Shown here in pieces: positions 1 through 8,469 of a DNA stretch of 64,000 nucleotides (positions within the stretch are counted from its first letter, which is position 1; the number at the start of each line of letters is the position of its first letter). Under the pieces are notes generated by a model. The model had not been told where the DNA came from. It searched no databases and saw only the letters and a list, made by a program, of their open reading frames with translations. Location of the stretch: the NCBI RefSeq assembly GCF_018130545.1, contig NZ_JAFCKF010000006.1, positions 124,001-188,000 on the forward strand, read 5' to 3'. This DNA comes from Bradyrhizobium tropiciagri (GTDB lineage: Bacteria > Pseudomonadota > Alphaproteobacteria > Rhizobiales > Xanthobacteraceae). The position numbers were made by a program, and so were the translations under genes.

Positions 1-373
1 TCACCGCCGTCACCGTCGCCGAATTCAGGCTGGGGTTGAGCGCGGCGATGAAGGCCAGAGGTACGATCGCCAGCACCAAGAGCGCCAGCAGGCTGCCCTC
101 GCCGGAGTGCGGGATCAAGACCGCGATGGCGCCGCCATAGACGGCGCCGCCGATGGTGCCGAGCATGTAGTCGCGGGTCGCCTTCAGCGAGCGGCCGACG
201 CTCATCTGCGTCACGATCAGCGAGGTCAGCACCGCCCACAGCGGCAGCATCAGGTTGAGCGCCAGCGCGATGGTATAGGCCGCCACGCCGGCGGACGCGA
301 TCCGGACCGCCAGCGCCAGCTGGGTCTTGCGGGTCCAAAGCTTGTCGAACATGCGTTTTGCGAAGGTCCTCAT
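1..373 (-). CDS. FUSC-family membrane protein, N-terminal part (runs off window edge)
   Basis: About 124 N-terminal residues are visible; the rest lies beyond the left edge. The start is an ATG at 373 read on the minus strand. After a basic opening (MRTFAKRMFDKLWTRKTQ), the sequence turns hydrophobic with short loops: a segment around residues 20-50 ending LPLWAVLTSLIVTQ, then a conserved-looking SVGRSLKATRDYMLGTIGG stretch, then two further hydrophobic segments. This order matches the start of fusaric acid resistance / aromatic acid exporter-like (FUSC) proteins, in which the motif S-x-G-R-S-L-K-A-T follows the second membrane segment. Such proteins sit in the inner membrane and are thought to export aromatic acids, but the substrate cannot be read here. 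Family assignment is fairly good; function is inference. Confidence 0.75.
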   Translation of the reverse strand, partial: MRTFAKRMFDKLWTRKTQLALAVRIASAGVAAYTIALALNLMLPLWAVLTSLIVTQMSVGRSLKATRDYMLGTIGGAVYGGAIAVLIPHSGEGSLLALLVLAIVPLAFIAALNPSLNSATVTAV

Positions 374-505
374 GCACCCTGATCCGCAATCAATGGAAAG
401 GCCTATGTTAAAGGACGTCAAGCATGGCTGCTGCCCGCGGCGGCAAGGTGGCTTGAAAGGCCAGACCCGCCCGCCTACCCTGCGCCGCAAAATTGAGGAA
501 ACACG

Positions 506-1876
506 ATGGCCCACGAAACCGCAACGCTCGCCGCCTATGTCGCCGACCTGAAATTTTCCGACATTCCGCCGGAGGTGCTGGAGCGCGCCAAGGTTTTGAC
601 GCTGGATTTCCTCGGCAGCACCATTCGCGCCCGCCGCGATGCGGAATCCACCCCCTCGCTGATGAAGATGCTGGAGGCGCTGGCGCTGGACGGCAAGGGC
701 GAGGCCACCGTGTTCGGCGACACCAAGACCTGGACGCCGGCGGTCGCGGCGCTGCTCAACGGCGCGCTCGGCCATTCGCTCGACTTCGACGACACCCATG
801 CCGATTCCTCGCTGCATCCGAGCGCGCCGGTGGTGCCCGCCGCGTTCGCGGTCGGCGAGATGGTCGGCGCCTCGGGCCGCGATGTACTGACCGCGATCGT
901 CGCCGGCTATGAAGTGTGCTGCCGGCTCGGCAACGCGCTCGACCCGACCTCGCATTACGCCCGCGGCTTCCACCCGACCGCGACCGCCGGCACCTATGGC
1001 GCTGCAGCGGCGGCAGCCAAGCTGTTCGGCCTGTCGAAGCAGCAGATCATCTCCGCGTTCGGGGTCTCCGGCAGCCAGGCGGCAGGCTCGCTGCAATTCC
1101 TGGTCAACGGCGCCTGGAACAAGCGCTACCAGGTCGGTGCCGCCGCGATGAACGGCGTGATCGCGGCGACCCTGGCGCGCAACGACTTCATCGGTTCGAG
1201 CGACTCGGTCGAGGGCAAGCATGGCCTCTTGGTCGGCTACACCGACGACGCGCATCCGGACAAGGCCGTCGCCGGCCTCGGCAGCACCTATGAGACGCTG
1301 AAGATCGGCGTAAAGCCCTATCCGAGCTGCCGCTACACCCATGCCGCGATCGACGCGCTGATCGCGATGCGGCGCGAGCACAATCTGACGCCGGACCAGA
1401 TCAAGAAGGTCGAAATCGGCCTGCACCGCAACGGCATCACGCTGACCGGCGATGCCGCCACCAAGCGCCACCCGACCTCCGTGGTCGGCGGCCAGTTCTC
1501 GATGTTCTTCACCGGTGCGATCGCGCTCGACCAGGGTCATTTCGGCTGGGATGACTACAGCCGGCTGGGCGACAAGGCGATCGACGCGCTCGCCGACAAG
1601 TTCGACGTGGTGCAGGACGACCGCCTCGAGGTCGGCCGCACCCATCCGTTCGGCGCCCGCGTCTCGATCACGACGGATGACGGCACCCATGAGCGCCTCT
1701 ACGCCGATCCCTCCGGCGAGCCGACCTCGTTCCCCGACGCAAAGGCGATGCAGCAGAAGTTCCTGACGCTGGCCCGCCCGGTGCTCGACAAGCGCGCCGA
1801 CCAGCTCGCCGACGCGATCCTGACGCTGGAACGGTTCGATCGCGTGGAGCAGGCGACGCAGCTGGGGCGGCAGTAG
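506..1876 (+). CDS. MmgE/PrpD family protein
   Basis: 456 residues, a normal length for the MmgE/PrpD family (2-methylcitrate dehydratase, cis-aconitate decarboxylase and relatives). The protein is cytosolic, with no signal peptide. Visible family features are an early DFLGSTIRA segment, the H-S-L-D-F-D-D-T-H active-site-type stretch near residues 90-98, and a KPYPSCRYTHAAIDA segment in the second half. No propionate-pathway neighbours (prpB, prpC) are present, so a methylcitrate role is not supported; paralogues of unknown substrate are numerous in Bradyrhizobium. It reads as a single-gene unit, diverging from the FUSC gene and ending just before a palindromic repeat. The ATG at 506 follows an AGGAAA-type ribosome site. 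Confidence 0.88.
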   Translation: MAHETATLAAYVADLKFSDIPPEVLERAKVLTLDFLGSTIRARRDAESTPSLMKMLEALALDGKGEATVFGDTKTWTPAVAALLNGALGHSLDFDDTHADSSLHPSAPVVPAAFAVGEMVGASGRDVLTAIVAGYEVCCRLGNALDPTSHYARGFHPTATAGTYGAAAAAAKLFGLSKQQIISAFGVSGSQAAGSLQFLVNGAWNKRYQVGAAAMNGVIAATLARNDFIGSSDSVEGKHGLLVGYTDDAHPDKAVAGLGSTYETLKIGVKPYPSCRYTHAAIDALIAMRREHNLTPDQIKKVEIGLHRNGITLTGDAATKRHPTSVVGGQFSMFFTGAIALDQGHFGWDDYSRLGDKAIDALADKFDVVQDDRLEVGRTHPFGARVSITTDDGTHERLYADPSGEPTSFPDAKAMQQKFLTLARPVLDKRADQLADAILTLERFDRVEQATQLGRQ

Positions 1877-1921
1877 AGGGGCGCCTTCATCTGAAGCAGA
1901 GTCGAAGCGGCATCTACCGCT

Positions 1922-2043
1922 GTCGTCCCTGCGAAAGCAGGGACCCATAACCACAGGGCCGTGTTGCGAGAGTGAGCTGCGGCCCCAGCGTCGCGCGACA
2001 ACAGAGATTTGGGGTAATGGGTCCCTGCTTTCGCAGGGACGAC
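1922..2043. repeat. Intergenic palindromic repeat family 1, copy A
   Basis: A 122-base element with near-perfect inverted ends: GTCGTCCCTGCGAAAGCAGG on the left and its complement at the right end. Each end is itself a small hairpin (CCCTGCGAAAGCAGGG). A GC-rich CTGCGGCCCCAGC core lies in between. Copies B and C are at 6039-6168 and 59594-59713. It sits downstream of the PrpD gene and converges on the DUF1330 gene, so it could also act as a bidirectional terminator. Confidence 0.85.
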
Positions 2044-2073
2044 ACCGCGTTTGGGAAAAGACGAGCGCCTCAC

Positions 2074-2364
2074 CTACTCCGGCCCATCGATGATCACGAA
2101 ATCCCCGTCCGAATATTTCTGCCGGATCGCCTTGGCAGCCTGATAGTCCGCGCAGGTGTAGCATTCCATCGCGGTGGCGCGATCCTTGAATTCGATGACG
2201 AAGTTGCGCTGGCGCGTTGCGCCTTCCATCACCTCATAGGGGCCGTTGCGCACGATGAAATTGGCGCCGTATTTCTCGAATACCGGCATCGCGGCGGCGA
2301 GGTATTCGGGATAACGCGCTTCGTCGTGCACCGTGACGTGCACGATCCAGTAGGCTTTCGGCAT
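2074..2364 (-). CDS. DUF1330 domain protein
   Basis: 96 residues, small ferredoxin-like-fold protein of the DUF1330 (dimeric alpha+beta barrel) family. It begins MPKAYWIVHVTVHDEARYPE, with the typical YW(I/V)..V.V.D pattern, and contains ANFIVRNGPYEVMEG and RNFVIEFKDRATAMECY, which are characteristic of the family. An upstream in-frame GTG would add 20 residues, but the ATG at 2364 matches the usual family N-terminus. No function is established for the family; members often occur as single cytosolic genes. It is followed downstream by repeat copy A and preceded by about 125 bases of non-coding DNA. Confidence 0.88.
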   Translation of the reverse strand: MPKAYWIVHVTVHDEARYPEYLAAAMPVFEKYGANFIVRNGPYEVMEGATRQRNFVIEFKDRATAMECYTCADYQAAKAIRQKYSDGDFVIIDGPE

Positions 2365-2489
2365 GATGGTCTCCGGCTGAGGCGATAATCGAAGAAGTGG
2401 CGCACCTCCTGCGAGATGCACCACCGCATCAGAAAATTCCTCGCGCGGAGATTCAATTCACGATCACGCGGGCAGTGTGTGAGAGCCGG

Positions 2490-3932
2490 TCAATTGCCGC
2501 CCGCGAGCTTCGCGTTGGCGGACGTCGCCGCGACGACATCACTAACCAGGTCAAACACACCGTCCGCCTTGGGCGGCGCGTTCGGCGAACGGCCGAGCCG
2601 CACGATCACCAGCCGCTGTGACGGCACGATGATCACATACTGCCCGATCGTGCCCTTGGCGAAGAAGGCGTCGCGCGGCCAGCCGTGCTCGACGCGATAC
2701 TTGGCACCAAAACTGTCGCCGAGATTGGTCCAGAAACCCGCGCCGATGCCGACCCAGGCGTTCGGCGTCGGCGATGCCGAGTATTTCACCCAGCCCGCGG
2801 GCAGGATGCGCCGGCCACCGGCCACGCCGTCATCGAGATAGAGTTGGCCAAATCGCGCCCAATCGCGTGCGCTCGCCAGTATCTCGCCTGATCCTTCCGG
2901 CGTACCCGCCGCATCGAACTGCATGACGACGTTGCGCATGCCGAGCGGATCGAACAATTCGCGGTGCGCGAAACGCAACACGTCGGCGGCATGGCCACCG
3001 GCCGCATCGCGGATCAAATGCGAGAGGATGATGAAATTGCCGTCGTGATAGTTCCACGCCGCGCCTGGCGCGGTCTCGAGCGGAATGCTCTCGGCGTACG
3101 CGGCCATGTCGGATTCCATGTACTTCATGCGGTTGACCGGTTCGAGTGCGGAGGCGAGCGAGGCCTGCAGCGAGCTGCCGAGCGCAAGGCCCGCGGTGTG
3201 ACGCAACAGCTGGTCAACCGTGATGGCGTGGCGCGGATCGTCGGGATTTTTCCAGGCCACGACCGGCACCGGCTGGTCGACCGCGAGCTTGCCGTCGCGC
3301 ACCAGGATTCCGATCAGGGCCGAGATCACCGATTTGGTCGCGGAGAAGCCGAGCAAGGGAGTCTCGGTGCCGATACCGTCGGCATAGCGCTCGGCGACGA
3401 TGCGACCGTCCTTCATCACGACAACCGCGCGGGTGCGGCGGAACGGCGGCTCCGCCGGCTCGGCAAAGGCGCGATCCAGCGCGGCCGTGAGCTGTGGGGT
3501 CTGCGGCACGACAATCGCGGAGCCGGCGATCTCGGGCAGCAGCGCGGCCTGCGGCCGTGCAGGCGGCAATGCGATGTCCGCCAACGCCTCGCCATGTTCG
3601 AGGGTGCAGCCGACCCCCTCGCGATAGACCGCATGGCTGCGGCCGAGGCCGAGCAGCGTCACGGTGACGTCCCTGCGGTCGAGGTCGACCTCGGTATCCA
3701 TCGCCCAGGTGATCAGGCCGGTGCCCGGCATCGCATCGGTGGTCTCGGTGAAGTCCCGCTTCGGGTCGAGCCCGCTGACGAACGTCTCCGAGCAGATGAC
3801 GTTGGCGACAAAGCCGGTCGCGACCTTCGGGACGTCGCGGGCACGGGCGGCGGACAGCACCAGCGCCCCGAAAGCAGTGGTGGCGGCGAGAATGAAGATG
3901 AGTTTTCGACGGGTCACGGGATCCTCCGGCAT
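2490..3932 (-). CDS. Exported serine hydrolase, beta-lactamase/6-aminohexanoate-dimer hydrolase type
   Basis: 480 residues with an N-terminal signal peptide (basic RRK, then hydrophobic ILAATTAFGALVLSAARA), so it is probably periplasmic or membrane-anchored. The catalytic Ser-x-x-Lys is visible as S197-A-T-K200. A Tyr motif follows at Y295 in WNYHDGNF, and the C-terminal part has a FFAKGTIGQYVIIVP segment in the place of the third penicillin-binding-protein motif. The family includes class C beta-lactamases, NylB-type amide hydrolases and esterases; the substrate cannot be decided from sequence. The 160 residues before the hydrolase core are longer than in simple EstB-type enzymes. It stands alone on the minus strand. 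Confidence 0.87.
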   Translation of the reverse strand: MPEDPVTRRKLIFILAATTAFGALVLSAARARDVPKVATGFVANVICSETFVSGLDPKRDFTETTDAMPGTGLITWAMDTEVDLDRRDVTVTLLGLGRSHAVYREGVGCTLEHGEALADIALPPARPQAALLPEIAGSAIVVPQTPQLTAALDRAFAEPAEPPFRRTRAVVVMKDGRIVAERYADGIGTETPLLGFSATKSVISALIGILVRDGKLAVDQPVPVVAWKNPDDPRHAITVDQLLRHTAGLALGSSLQASLASALEPVNRMKYMESDMAAYAESIPLETAPGAAWNYHDGNFIILSHLIRDAAGGHAADVLRFAHRELFDPLGMRNVVMQFDAAGTPEGSGEILASARDWARFGQLYLDDGVAGGRRILPAGWVKYSASPTPNAWVGIGAGFWTNLGDSFGAKYRVEHGWPRDAFFAKGTIGQYVIIVPSQRLVIVRLGRSPNAPPKADGVFDLVSDVVAATSANAKLAGGN

Positions 3933-4281
3933 GACGCAATGGGTGCGTGGCCGGGATGAGGCCGTGCGGGACGGAAGCGTGCTCGCCGGATTTCGAAATC
4001 GGGCTAGCCGAGGATTGGGGGCGGCTGGCCGATTCTGGAATTATTCAATGATTACAGAACTCTACGAGCGAGGCACCTCTTCCCTTCTCCCCGTGTGGGA
4101 GAAGGTGTGGCCTAGGCGGCCCAAGGGCCGCCGTTCTTAAGGACGCCGATGCTTCGCATCGGCTATGCGCAGTCCGCGACGGATGAGGGGTCTCTATCCG
4201 CGGAAACGGACCCCTCACCCCGCTTCGCTGCGCGAAGCCCTCTCCCACAAGGGGAGAGGGTGCACTTGCGTACGCCGAGGG
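3933..4281. repeat. Intergenic region with C/T-rich palindromic repeat (family 4)
   Basis: No gene is seen in these 349 bases between the serine hydrolase and the AraC-type regulator. From about 4082 to 4262 it holds a composite element: a hairpin CTTCTCCCCGTGTGGGAGAAG, a GGCGGCCCAAGGGCCGCC hairpin, a GATGCTTCGCATC hairpin, then CCCTCACCCCGC and a CTCTCCCACAAGGGGAGAG hairpin at the right. A related arrangement lies at about 22937-23085, and isolated hairpins of the same type occur at about 9298-9327 and 27010-27036. Confidence 0.7.
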
Positions 4282-5343
4282 TTACGCCGCGGTCGCCTTC
4301 AGCTTCCGGTACTCCGTCGGGGTCACGCCGGTCGTCGCCTTGAAGGCGCGGTTGAAGGGGCCGAGCGACTGGAAGCCGGCGTCCATGGCGATGGTGATGA
4401 CGGGGACTTCGGACTGCGAGGGGTCGGCGAGCGCGGCCTTGGCCTCCTCGATCCGGTGGTTGTTGAGGAAGACATTGAAGTTGCGGTAGCCGAGCCGCTG
4501 GTTGATCAGCCGCCGCAAACGGTACTCGGGAATCTTCAGCCTCGTCGCGAGCGTGCCGATGGTGACGTTGTCCTGGCGGTAGATGCGCTCGTCCGCCATC
4601 AGCCGCATCAGGGCATTGACCAGCTTCTGGTCGGCGGCCTCCTCCATCGCGACCGGCGGCGCATTGGCAATGACGGGCTCGACCGGCGCGGCGAACAGAT
4701 CGGCACCGTCGACGCGCATCATCGCCCAGGTGATGGCGGCGACGATGGCGGCGAGCACGGCGGCGTTGAGCACATTGGCCCACTCCACCGTCACGCGGCT
4801 GCCGGCATAGGCGATCTGCAGAAGCGCGTTCATTCCGCCATACAGCGCTGAGGCGGCGACGATGAAGACACGGACACGGCGGCGGCGCTCGACCAGATCC
4901 GCCGACCATGATCCGATGGTCTGCGCCACGGCCAGCGCGATGAAGACGAGCCCCAGCAAATTGACGGTGGTAATCGCCGCTTGCGCGTGGCCGCCGGGCG
5001 CGATCCACATGCAGTTGACGTAGCTGAACGCGACCATCGCGATCCAGATCAGCCCATGCCACCAGCGCAGGGCGAAGGCTTCATCGAACAGCGCGCGGGT
5101 GAACAGCCAGAACACCACCATGTCGCCGGTCGCGAGCGCGATCAGCGGCGCGTGCCAGACCGAGATCGGCGGTCCGGCGCCAATCGACGCGGTCACCGCA
5201 TGCGCGGCCGCGCCGAGCGCGAAGGCGATCACGAGCCGACCCGCCAGCACCTTGCGGAAATCCGCGAACATCGAGGCCGCAAGCACCAGCAGCAGCGTCA
5301 CGGCGGCGGCGCGCAGGCAGAGTTCGGTTGCGGCCAAGGTCAT
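4282..5343 (-). CDS. AraC-family regulator with N-terminal membrane domain
   Basis: 353 residues. The first ~210 residues hold about seven hydrophobic segments (for example VTLLLVLAASMFADF, IALATGDMVVFWLFT, LLGLVFIALAVAQTI, VLNAAVLAAIVAAITWAMM), so the sensor part is an integral inner-membrane domain. The last ~100 residues form two helix-turn-helix units: LATRLKIPEYRLRRLINQRLG and VITIAMDAGFQSLGPFNRAFK, ending TPTEYRKLKA, the typical AraC signature. Membrane-bound AraC regulators of this type are common in Bradyrhizobium with unknown signals. No target operon is obvious: the upstream neighbour is a GNAT enzyme on the same strand, 53 bases away. Confidence 0.88.
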   Translation of the reverse strand: MTLAATELCLRAAAVTLLLVLAASMFADFRKVLAGRLVIAFALGAAAHAVTASIGAGPPISVWHAPLIALATGDMVVFWLFTRALFDEAFALRWWHGLIWIAMVAFSYVNCMWIAPGGHAQAAITTVNLLGLVFIALAVAQTIGSWSADLVERRRRVRVFIVAASALYGGMNALLQIAYAGSRVTVEWANVLNAAVLAAIVAAITWAMMRVDGADLFAAPVEPVIANAPPVAMEEAADQKLVNALMRLMADERIYRQDNVTIGTLATRLKIPEYRLRRLINQRLGYRNFNVFLNNHRIEEAKAALADPSQSEVPVITIAMDAGFQSLGPFNRAFKATTGVTPTEYRKLKATAA

Positions 5344-5396
5344 CGGTCGAAAGGCTCTCCGGGTCAGCCGAACAATCGTCGCTCAAGCGGGGTTTT

Positions 5397-5972
5397 TCAA
5401 GCCGGATCGCGGCGCCACCGCTCGCGCGTCGTGACCCAGATATCGACCACCTCGCCCTCGAGCTTGCCCGGCCCCTCGTTCACGGCACCGAGCCGCCGCG
5501 CCACGGCCTGCGAGGCGGCGTTGGCCGGATCGATGCAATGGATGATGCGGTCGACGGTGAAATTGGCGAACACAAAGTCGATCGCGGCGCGCGCCGCTTC
5601 CACCGCATAGCCCTTGCCGCGATGCTCCCTGGCGATGCCCCAGCCGACCTCGAAGCCGGGCCATTCCGGCGGATAATACGGGCCGACACGACCGATGTAG
5701 CGGCCGGAGGATTTCTCCTCGACCGCGAACATGCCGAAGCCATGCAACGCCCAGTGACCGGAGATGACGGCCGCGTTGCGCCAGCCTTTCAGCTCCGAGG
5801 TGACGGGTTGATGATCCGGTGTGATGAAGCGCGCGGTTTCGGGATCGGACAGCATTTTCGTGTTGTCAGCGATATCGGACGCGCGCCATGGCCGCAGGAT
5901 GAGCCGCGACGTCTCGATCACGGGACCATCGACCCGCAACAGCTTTGCGCCCGGCTTGATCAGAGAAACCAT
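5397..5972 (-). CDS. GNAT N-acetyltransferase (RimJ/RimL-like)
   Basis: 191 residues. It starts with an ETSRLILRPWRASDI motif typical of the RimJ/RimL acetyltransferase_3 branch. The acetyl-CoA binding region is visible as GWGIAREHRGKGYAVEAARA (the R/Q-x-x-G-x-G/A signature), followed by IIHCIDPANAASQAVARRLGA. Members acetylate small molecules or protein N-termini; the substrate here is not known. It lies just upstream of the membrane AraC regulator on the same strand, and the pair could be cotranscribed (53-base gap). Confidence 0.87.
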   Translation of the reverse strand: MVSLIKPGAKLLRVDGPVIETSRLILRPWRASDIADNTKMLSDPETARFITPDHQPVTSELKGWRNAAVISGHWALHGFGMFAVEEKSSGRYIGRVGPYYPPEWPGFEVGWGIAREHRGKGYAVEAARAAIDFVFANFTVDRIIHCIDPANAASQAVARRLGAVNEGPGKLEGEVVDIWVTTRERWRRDPA

Positions 5973-6038
5973 CGGCAGCTCCGGTTTCCAAGATTATGCT
6001 GCTGGCGTCGCCGGCGCGCTAGTGCCGCACATTCCGCC

Positions 6039-6168
6039 GTCGTCCCTGCGAAAGCAGGGACCCATAACCACCGCTATCAGTTGGTATGCAGGGCTGGGGC
6101 CCCAACCGTCGCAACATAGACATTTGTGGTTATGGGTCCCGGCTCGCGCTTCGCTTGGCCGGGACGAC
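6039..6168. repeat. Intergenic palindromic repeat family 1, copy B
   Basis: About 130 bases with the same inverted ends as copy A (CGTCCCTGCGAAAGCAGGG, then CCATAACCACC) and a GCTGGGGCCCC core. The right end has diverged to TGGGTCCCGGCTCGCGCTTC before GGGACGAC. It lies in the divergent space between the GNAT and pirin genes. Confidence 0.85.
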
Positions 6169-6228
6169 GGATGGAGAGTATGATCGCGGCAAAAGAGTAT
6201 GATCTGGCAAAACTGCAAGGAGTCCGAC

Positions 6229-7146
6229 ATGAGCTGGCAGCCCTCGACCGATCCCGAACTCGGCGATCCCCAGACCTGCGACGCGCTGGATCTGATCATC
6301 GTGCCGCGCACCCGCGATCTCGGCGACGGTTTTGCCGTGCGGCGCGCGCTGCCGCACGGCAAGCGGCAGATGGTCGGGCCCTTCATCTTCTTCGACCATT
6401 TCGGCCCGGTGCAGTATCTCGCCGGCAAGGGCATGGACGTGCGGCCGCATCCGCATATCGGGCTCGCCACCGTCACCTATCTGTTCGACGGCAGCATCAT
6501 GCACCGCGACAGCGAGGGCAACATCCAGGAGATCCAGCCCGGCGCCATGAACCTGATGACCGCGGGCCGCGGCATCGCGCATTCCGAGCGCACTCCCGAC
6601 GTACAGCGCCGCGACGGCCAGAAAATGCTGGGCCTGCAGAGCTGGATCGCGCTGCCGGCGGGCAAGGAAGAGATCGCGCCGTCGTTCCAGCATTATGGCG
6701 CGGGCGACTTGCCGATGATCTCCGAGCGCGACTTCACCGCGCGCGTCATCGCAGGCTCCGCGTTCGGCATCACCTCGCCGGTCAGCATGGTCTCGCCCTG
6801 GTTCTATACCGAGGTCACCGCACAGGCCGGCACGAGCCTGCCGCTCGACCCCGACCATGAGGAGCGCGCGATCTATCTCGTCGACGGCGAGGTGGAGATC
6901 GCGGGAGACCGGCACGAGGGGCCGCGGCTGCTGATCTTCCGACCCGGCGACCGTATCACCGTGAAGACGCTGCGGCCGACCCGCATGATGTTCCTGGGCG
7001 GCGACGCCCTGGAGGGGCCGCGCCACATCTGGTGGAATTTCGTTTCCTCCTCCAAGGAGCGGATCGAACAGGCCAAACAGGACTGGAAAACCGGGCGTTT
7101 CACGCAGGTTCCGCACGAACACGAGTTCATTCCGCTGCCGGAGTGA
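6229..7146 (+). CDS. Pirin family protein (quercetinase-like cupin)
   Basis: 305 residues, a bicupin of normal pirin length. The metal ligands of pirin are visible in the N-terminal cupin: H74 and H76 in RPHPHIGLATVTYLFDG and H118/E120 in GRGIAHSERTP. Pirins bind iron; some bacterial members have quercetin 2,3-dioxygenase activity or modulate other enzymes, and the role here is not known. An upstream in-frame ATG at 6199 exists, but the ATG at 6229 is preceded by a clean AAGGAG at 6217-6222, so the shorter start is preferred. Monocistronic, followed by a family 3 repeat. Confidence 0.9.
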   Translation: MSWQPSTDPELGDPQTCDALDLIIVPRTRDLGDGFAVRRALPHGKRQMVGPFIFFDHFGPVQYLAGKGMDVRPHPHIGLATVTYLFDGSIMHRDSEGNIQEIQPGAMNLMTAGRGIAHSERTPDVQRRDGQKMLGLQSWIALPAGKEEIAPSFQHYGAGDLPMISERDFTARVIAGSAFGITSPVSMVSPWFYTEVTAQAGTSLPLDPDHEERAIYLVDGEVEIAGDRHEGPRLLIFRPGDRITVKTLRPTRMMFLGGDALEGPRHIWWNFVSSSKERIEQAKQDWKTGRFTQVPHEHEFIPLPE

Positions 7147-7167
7147 GCTATTTCCTGTAGCTCTTTT

Positions 7168-7216
7168 GAGCATGATCTTTGCGGAAAACCGCTGCACACT
7201 TTTCCGGATCATGCTC
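7168..7216. repeat. Short palindromic repeat family 3, copy A
   Basis: A 49-base near-palindrome beginning GAGCATGATCTTT and ending TTTTCCGGATCATGCTC, with GCGGAAAACCGC in the middle. Copies B and C are at 27058-27106 and 37425-37473. All three lie just upstream of a plus-strand gene (purC, the universal stress protein and the M20 peptidase) in the same orientation. Elements of this kind are widespread between genes in Bradyrhizobium and related Rhizobiales. Confidence 0.85.
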
Positions 7217-7283
7217 TAGTCTCCCGCGCCCGCACGGCTCGTGCGGGCGCTCTTCGTTGAAGCCACCCGGAAAGACCACGCCC

Positions 7284-8198
7284 ATGACCGCGATGCTATC
7301 CAGCGACCTGCCCCTGCCCCGGATCGGCCGCGGCAAGGTGCGCGATATCTACGCCGTCGGCGACGATCGCGTGCTGCTGCTCACCACCGACCGCATCTCG
7401 GCGTTCGACGTGGTGATGGCGGAAACCATTCCGATGAAGGGCGCGGTGCTGACCCAGATCAGCGCCTGGTGGTTCCGGCAGCTCGAAGGCACCGTGCCGC
7501 ATCACATGATCAGCGCCGATGCCGACGAGATCATCCGCGCGGTGCCTGAACTGAAGAACCATCGCGCCGACATCCTCGGTCGCGCGATGCTGTGCAAGCG
7601 CACCACGGTGTTTCCGATCGAATGCGTGATTCGCGGCTACATCTCCGGCTCGGCCTGGAAGGAATATGCCGCCGAGGGCACACTCGCCGGCGAGAAGCTG
7701 CCTGCGGGCCTGGTCGAGAGCCAAAAGCTCGAGCCCGCGATCTTCAGCCCCGCGACCAAGGCCGAGGCCGGCCATGACGAGAACATCACGGTGGCACGGG
7801 TGCGTAAGATCGTGGGCAACGACGTCGCCGCAACGCTGGAGAAGATGGCGCGCGATGTCTACGGCTATGGCGAACGGACCAGCCGCGCCCGCGGCATCAT
7901 CATCGCCGACACCAAGTTCGAGTTCGGCACCGACAAGGACGGCCGCATCATTCTGATCGACGAGGTGATGACGCCGGATTCGTCGCGCTTCTGGGCGGTC
8001 GATGCCTACAGGCCCGGCCAGCCGCAGCCGAGCTTCGACAAGCAGCCGTTGCGCGATTATCTCGACGTCGAGCGCCACGCCGGCCGCTGGAACGGCGACG
8101 CTCCGCCCCCGCCGCTGCCCGCCAGCGTGGTGGATGCGACGAGCAAGCGATACCTCGAGGCGTATCGTCGCGTCACGGGGACAGAGCTGAAGATCTGA
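7284..8198 (+). CDS. purC: SAICAR synthetase, long form
   Basis: 304 residues. Catalyses ATP-dependent joining of aspartate to CAIR in purine synthesis. The N-terminal [29 protein letters not shown] is the family signature, and [17 protein letters not shown] and [14 protein letters not shown] are further hallmarks. At ~300 residues it resembles the longer type seen in yeast Ade1 rather than the ~240-residue bacterial PurC usually found next to purS/purQ in Rhizobiales. No purine gene is adjacent, so this is probably a stand-alone second copy, which is an inference because the rest of the genome is not visible. The start at 7284 is chosen because the family N-terminus begins about ten residues before the first conserved block. 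Confidence 0.92.
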   Translation: MTAMLSSDLPLPRIGRGKVRDIYAVGDDRVLLLTTDRISAFDVVMAETIPMKGAVLTQISAWWFRQLEGTVPHHMISADADEIIRAVPELKNHRADILGRAMLCKRTTVFPIECVIRGYISGSAWKEYAAEGTLAGEKLPAGLVESQKLEPAIFSPATKAEAGHDENITVARVRKIVGNDVAATLEKMARDVYGYGERTSRARGIIIADTKFEFGTDKDGRIILIDEVMTPDSSRFWAVDAYRPGQPQPSFDKQPLRDYLDVERHAGRWNGDAPPPPLPASVVDATSKRYLEAYRRVTGTELKI

Positions 8199-8212
8199 TC
8201 GCCGTTCTATCA

Positions 8213-8350
8213 CCGTCACCCTGAGGAGCGCCAACGGGTCCGCGCACAGCGCGGCCCGATGACAGGCTCCGCGCGTCTCGAAGGGTCGACGGCCCGGCTG
8301 GTGGCCGTGCATCCTTCGAGACGCCGCTTCGCGGCTCCTCAGGATGACGG
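8213..8350. repeat. Palindromic repeat family 2, copy A (with internal insertion)
   Basis: Ends CCGTCACCCTGAGGAGCG and CTCCTCAGGATGACGG are inverted; inside are inverted CGTCTCGAAGG and CCTTCGAGACG blocks. Copies B (24179-24283) and C (40355-40456) are about 102-105 bases; this one is 138 because of roughly 36 extra bases after the left end. It lies between purC and the crotonase gene. Confidence 0.85.
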
Positions 8351-8469
8351 GGAGAAAACGGCGCTCGCCTCGCCCGCCCTGCGGAATTGCGCGCGTGGCT
8401 GCGGGATTGCGCGCACCGCGCCACTGATGTCACTCTCCGGAAACAACAAGAACACCCAGGGAGCGCCTC

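Noticed and set aside
327-551. Short plus-strand frame spanning the FUSC/PrpD divergent region
   Set aside because: It overlaps the starts of both convincing divergent genes, and its composition is not protein-like.
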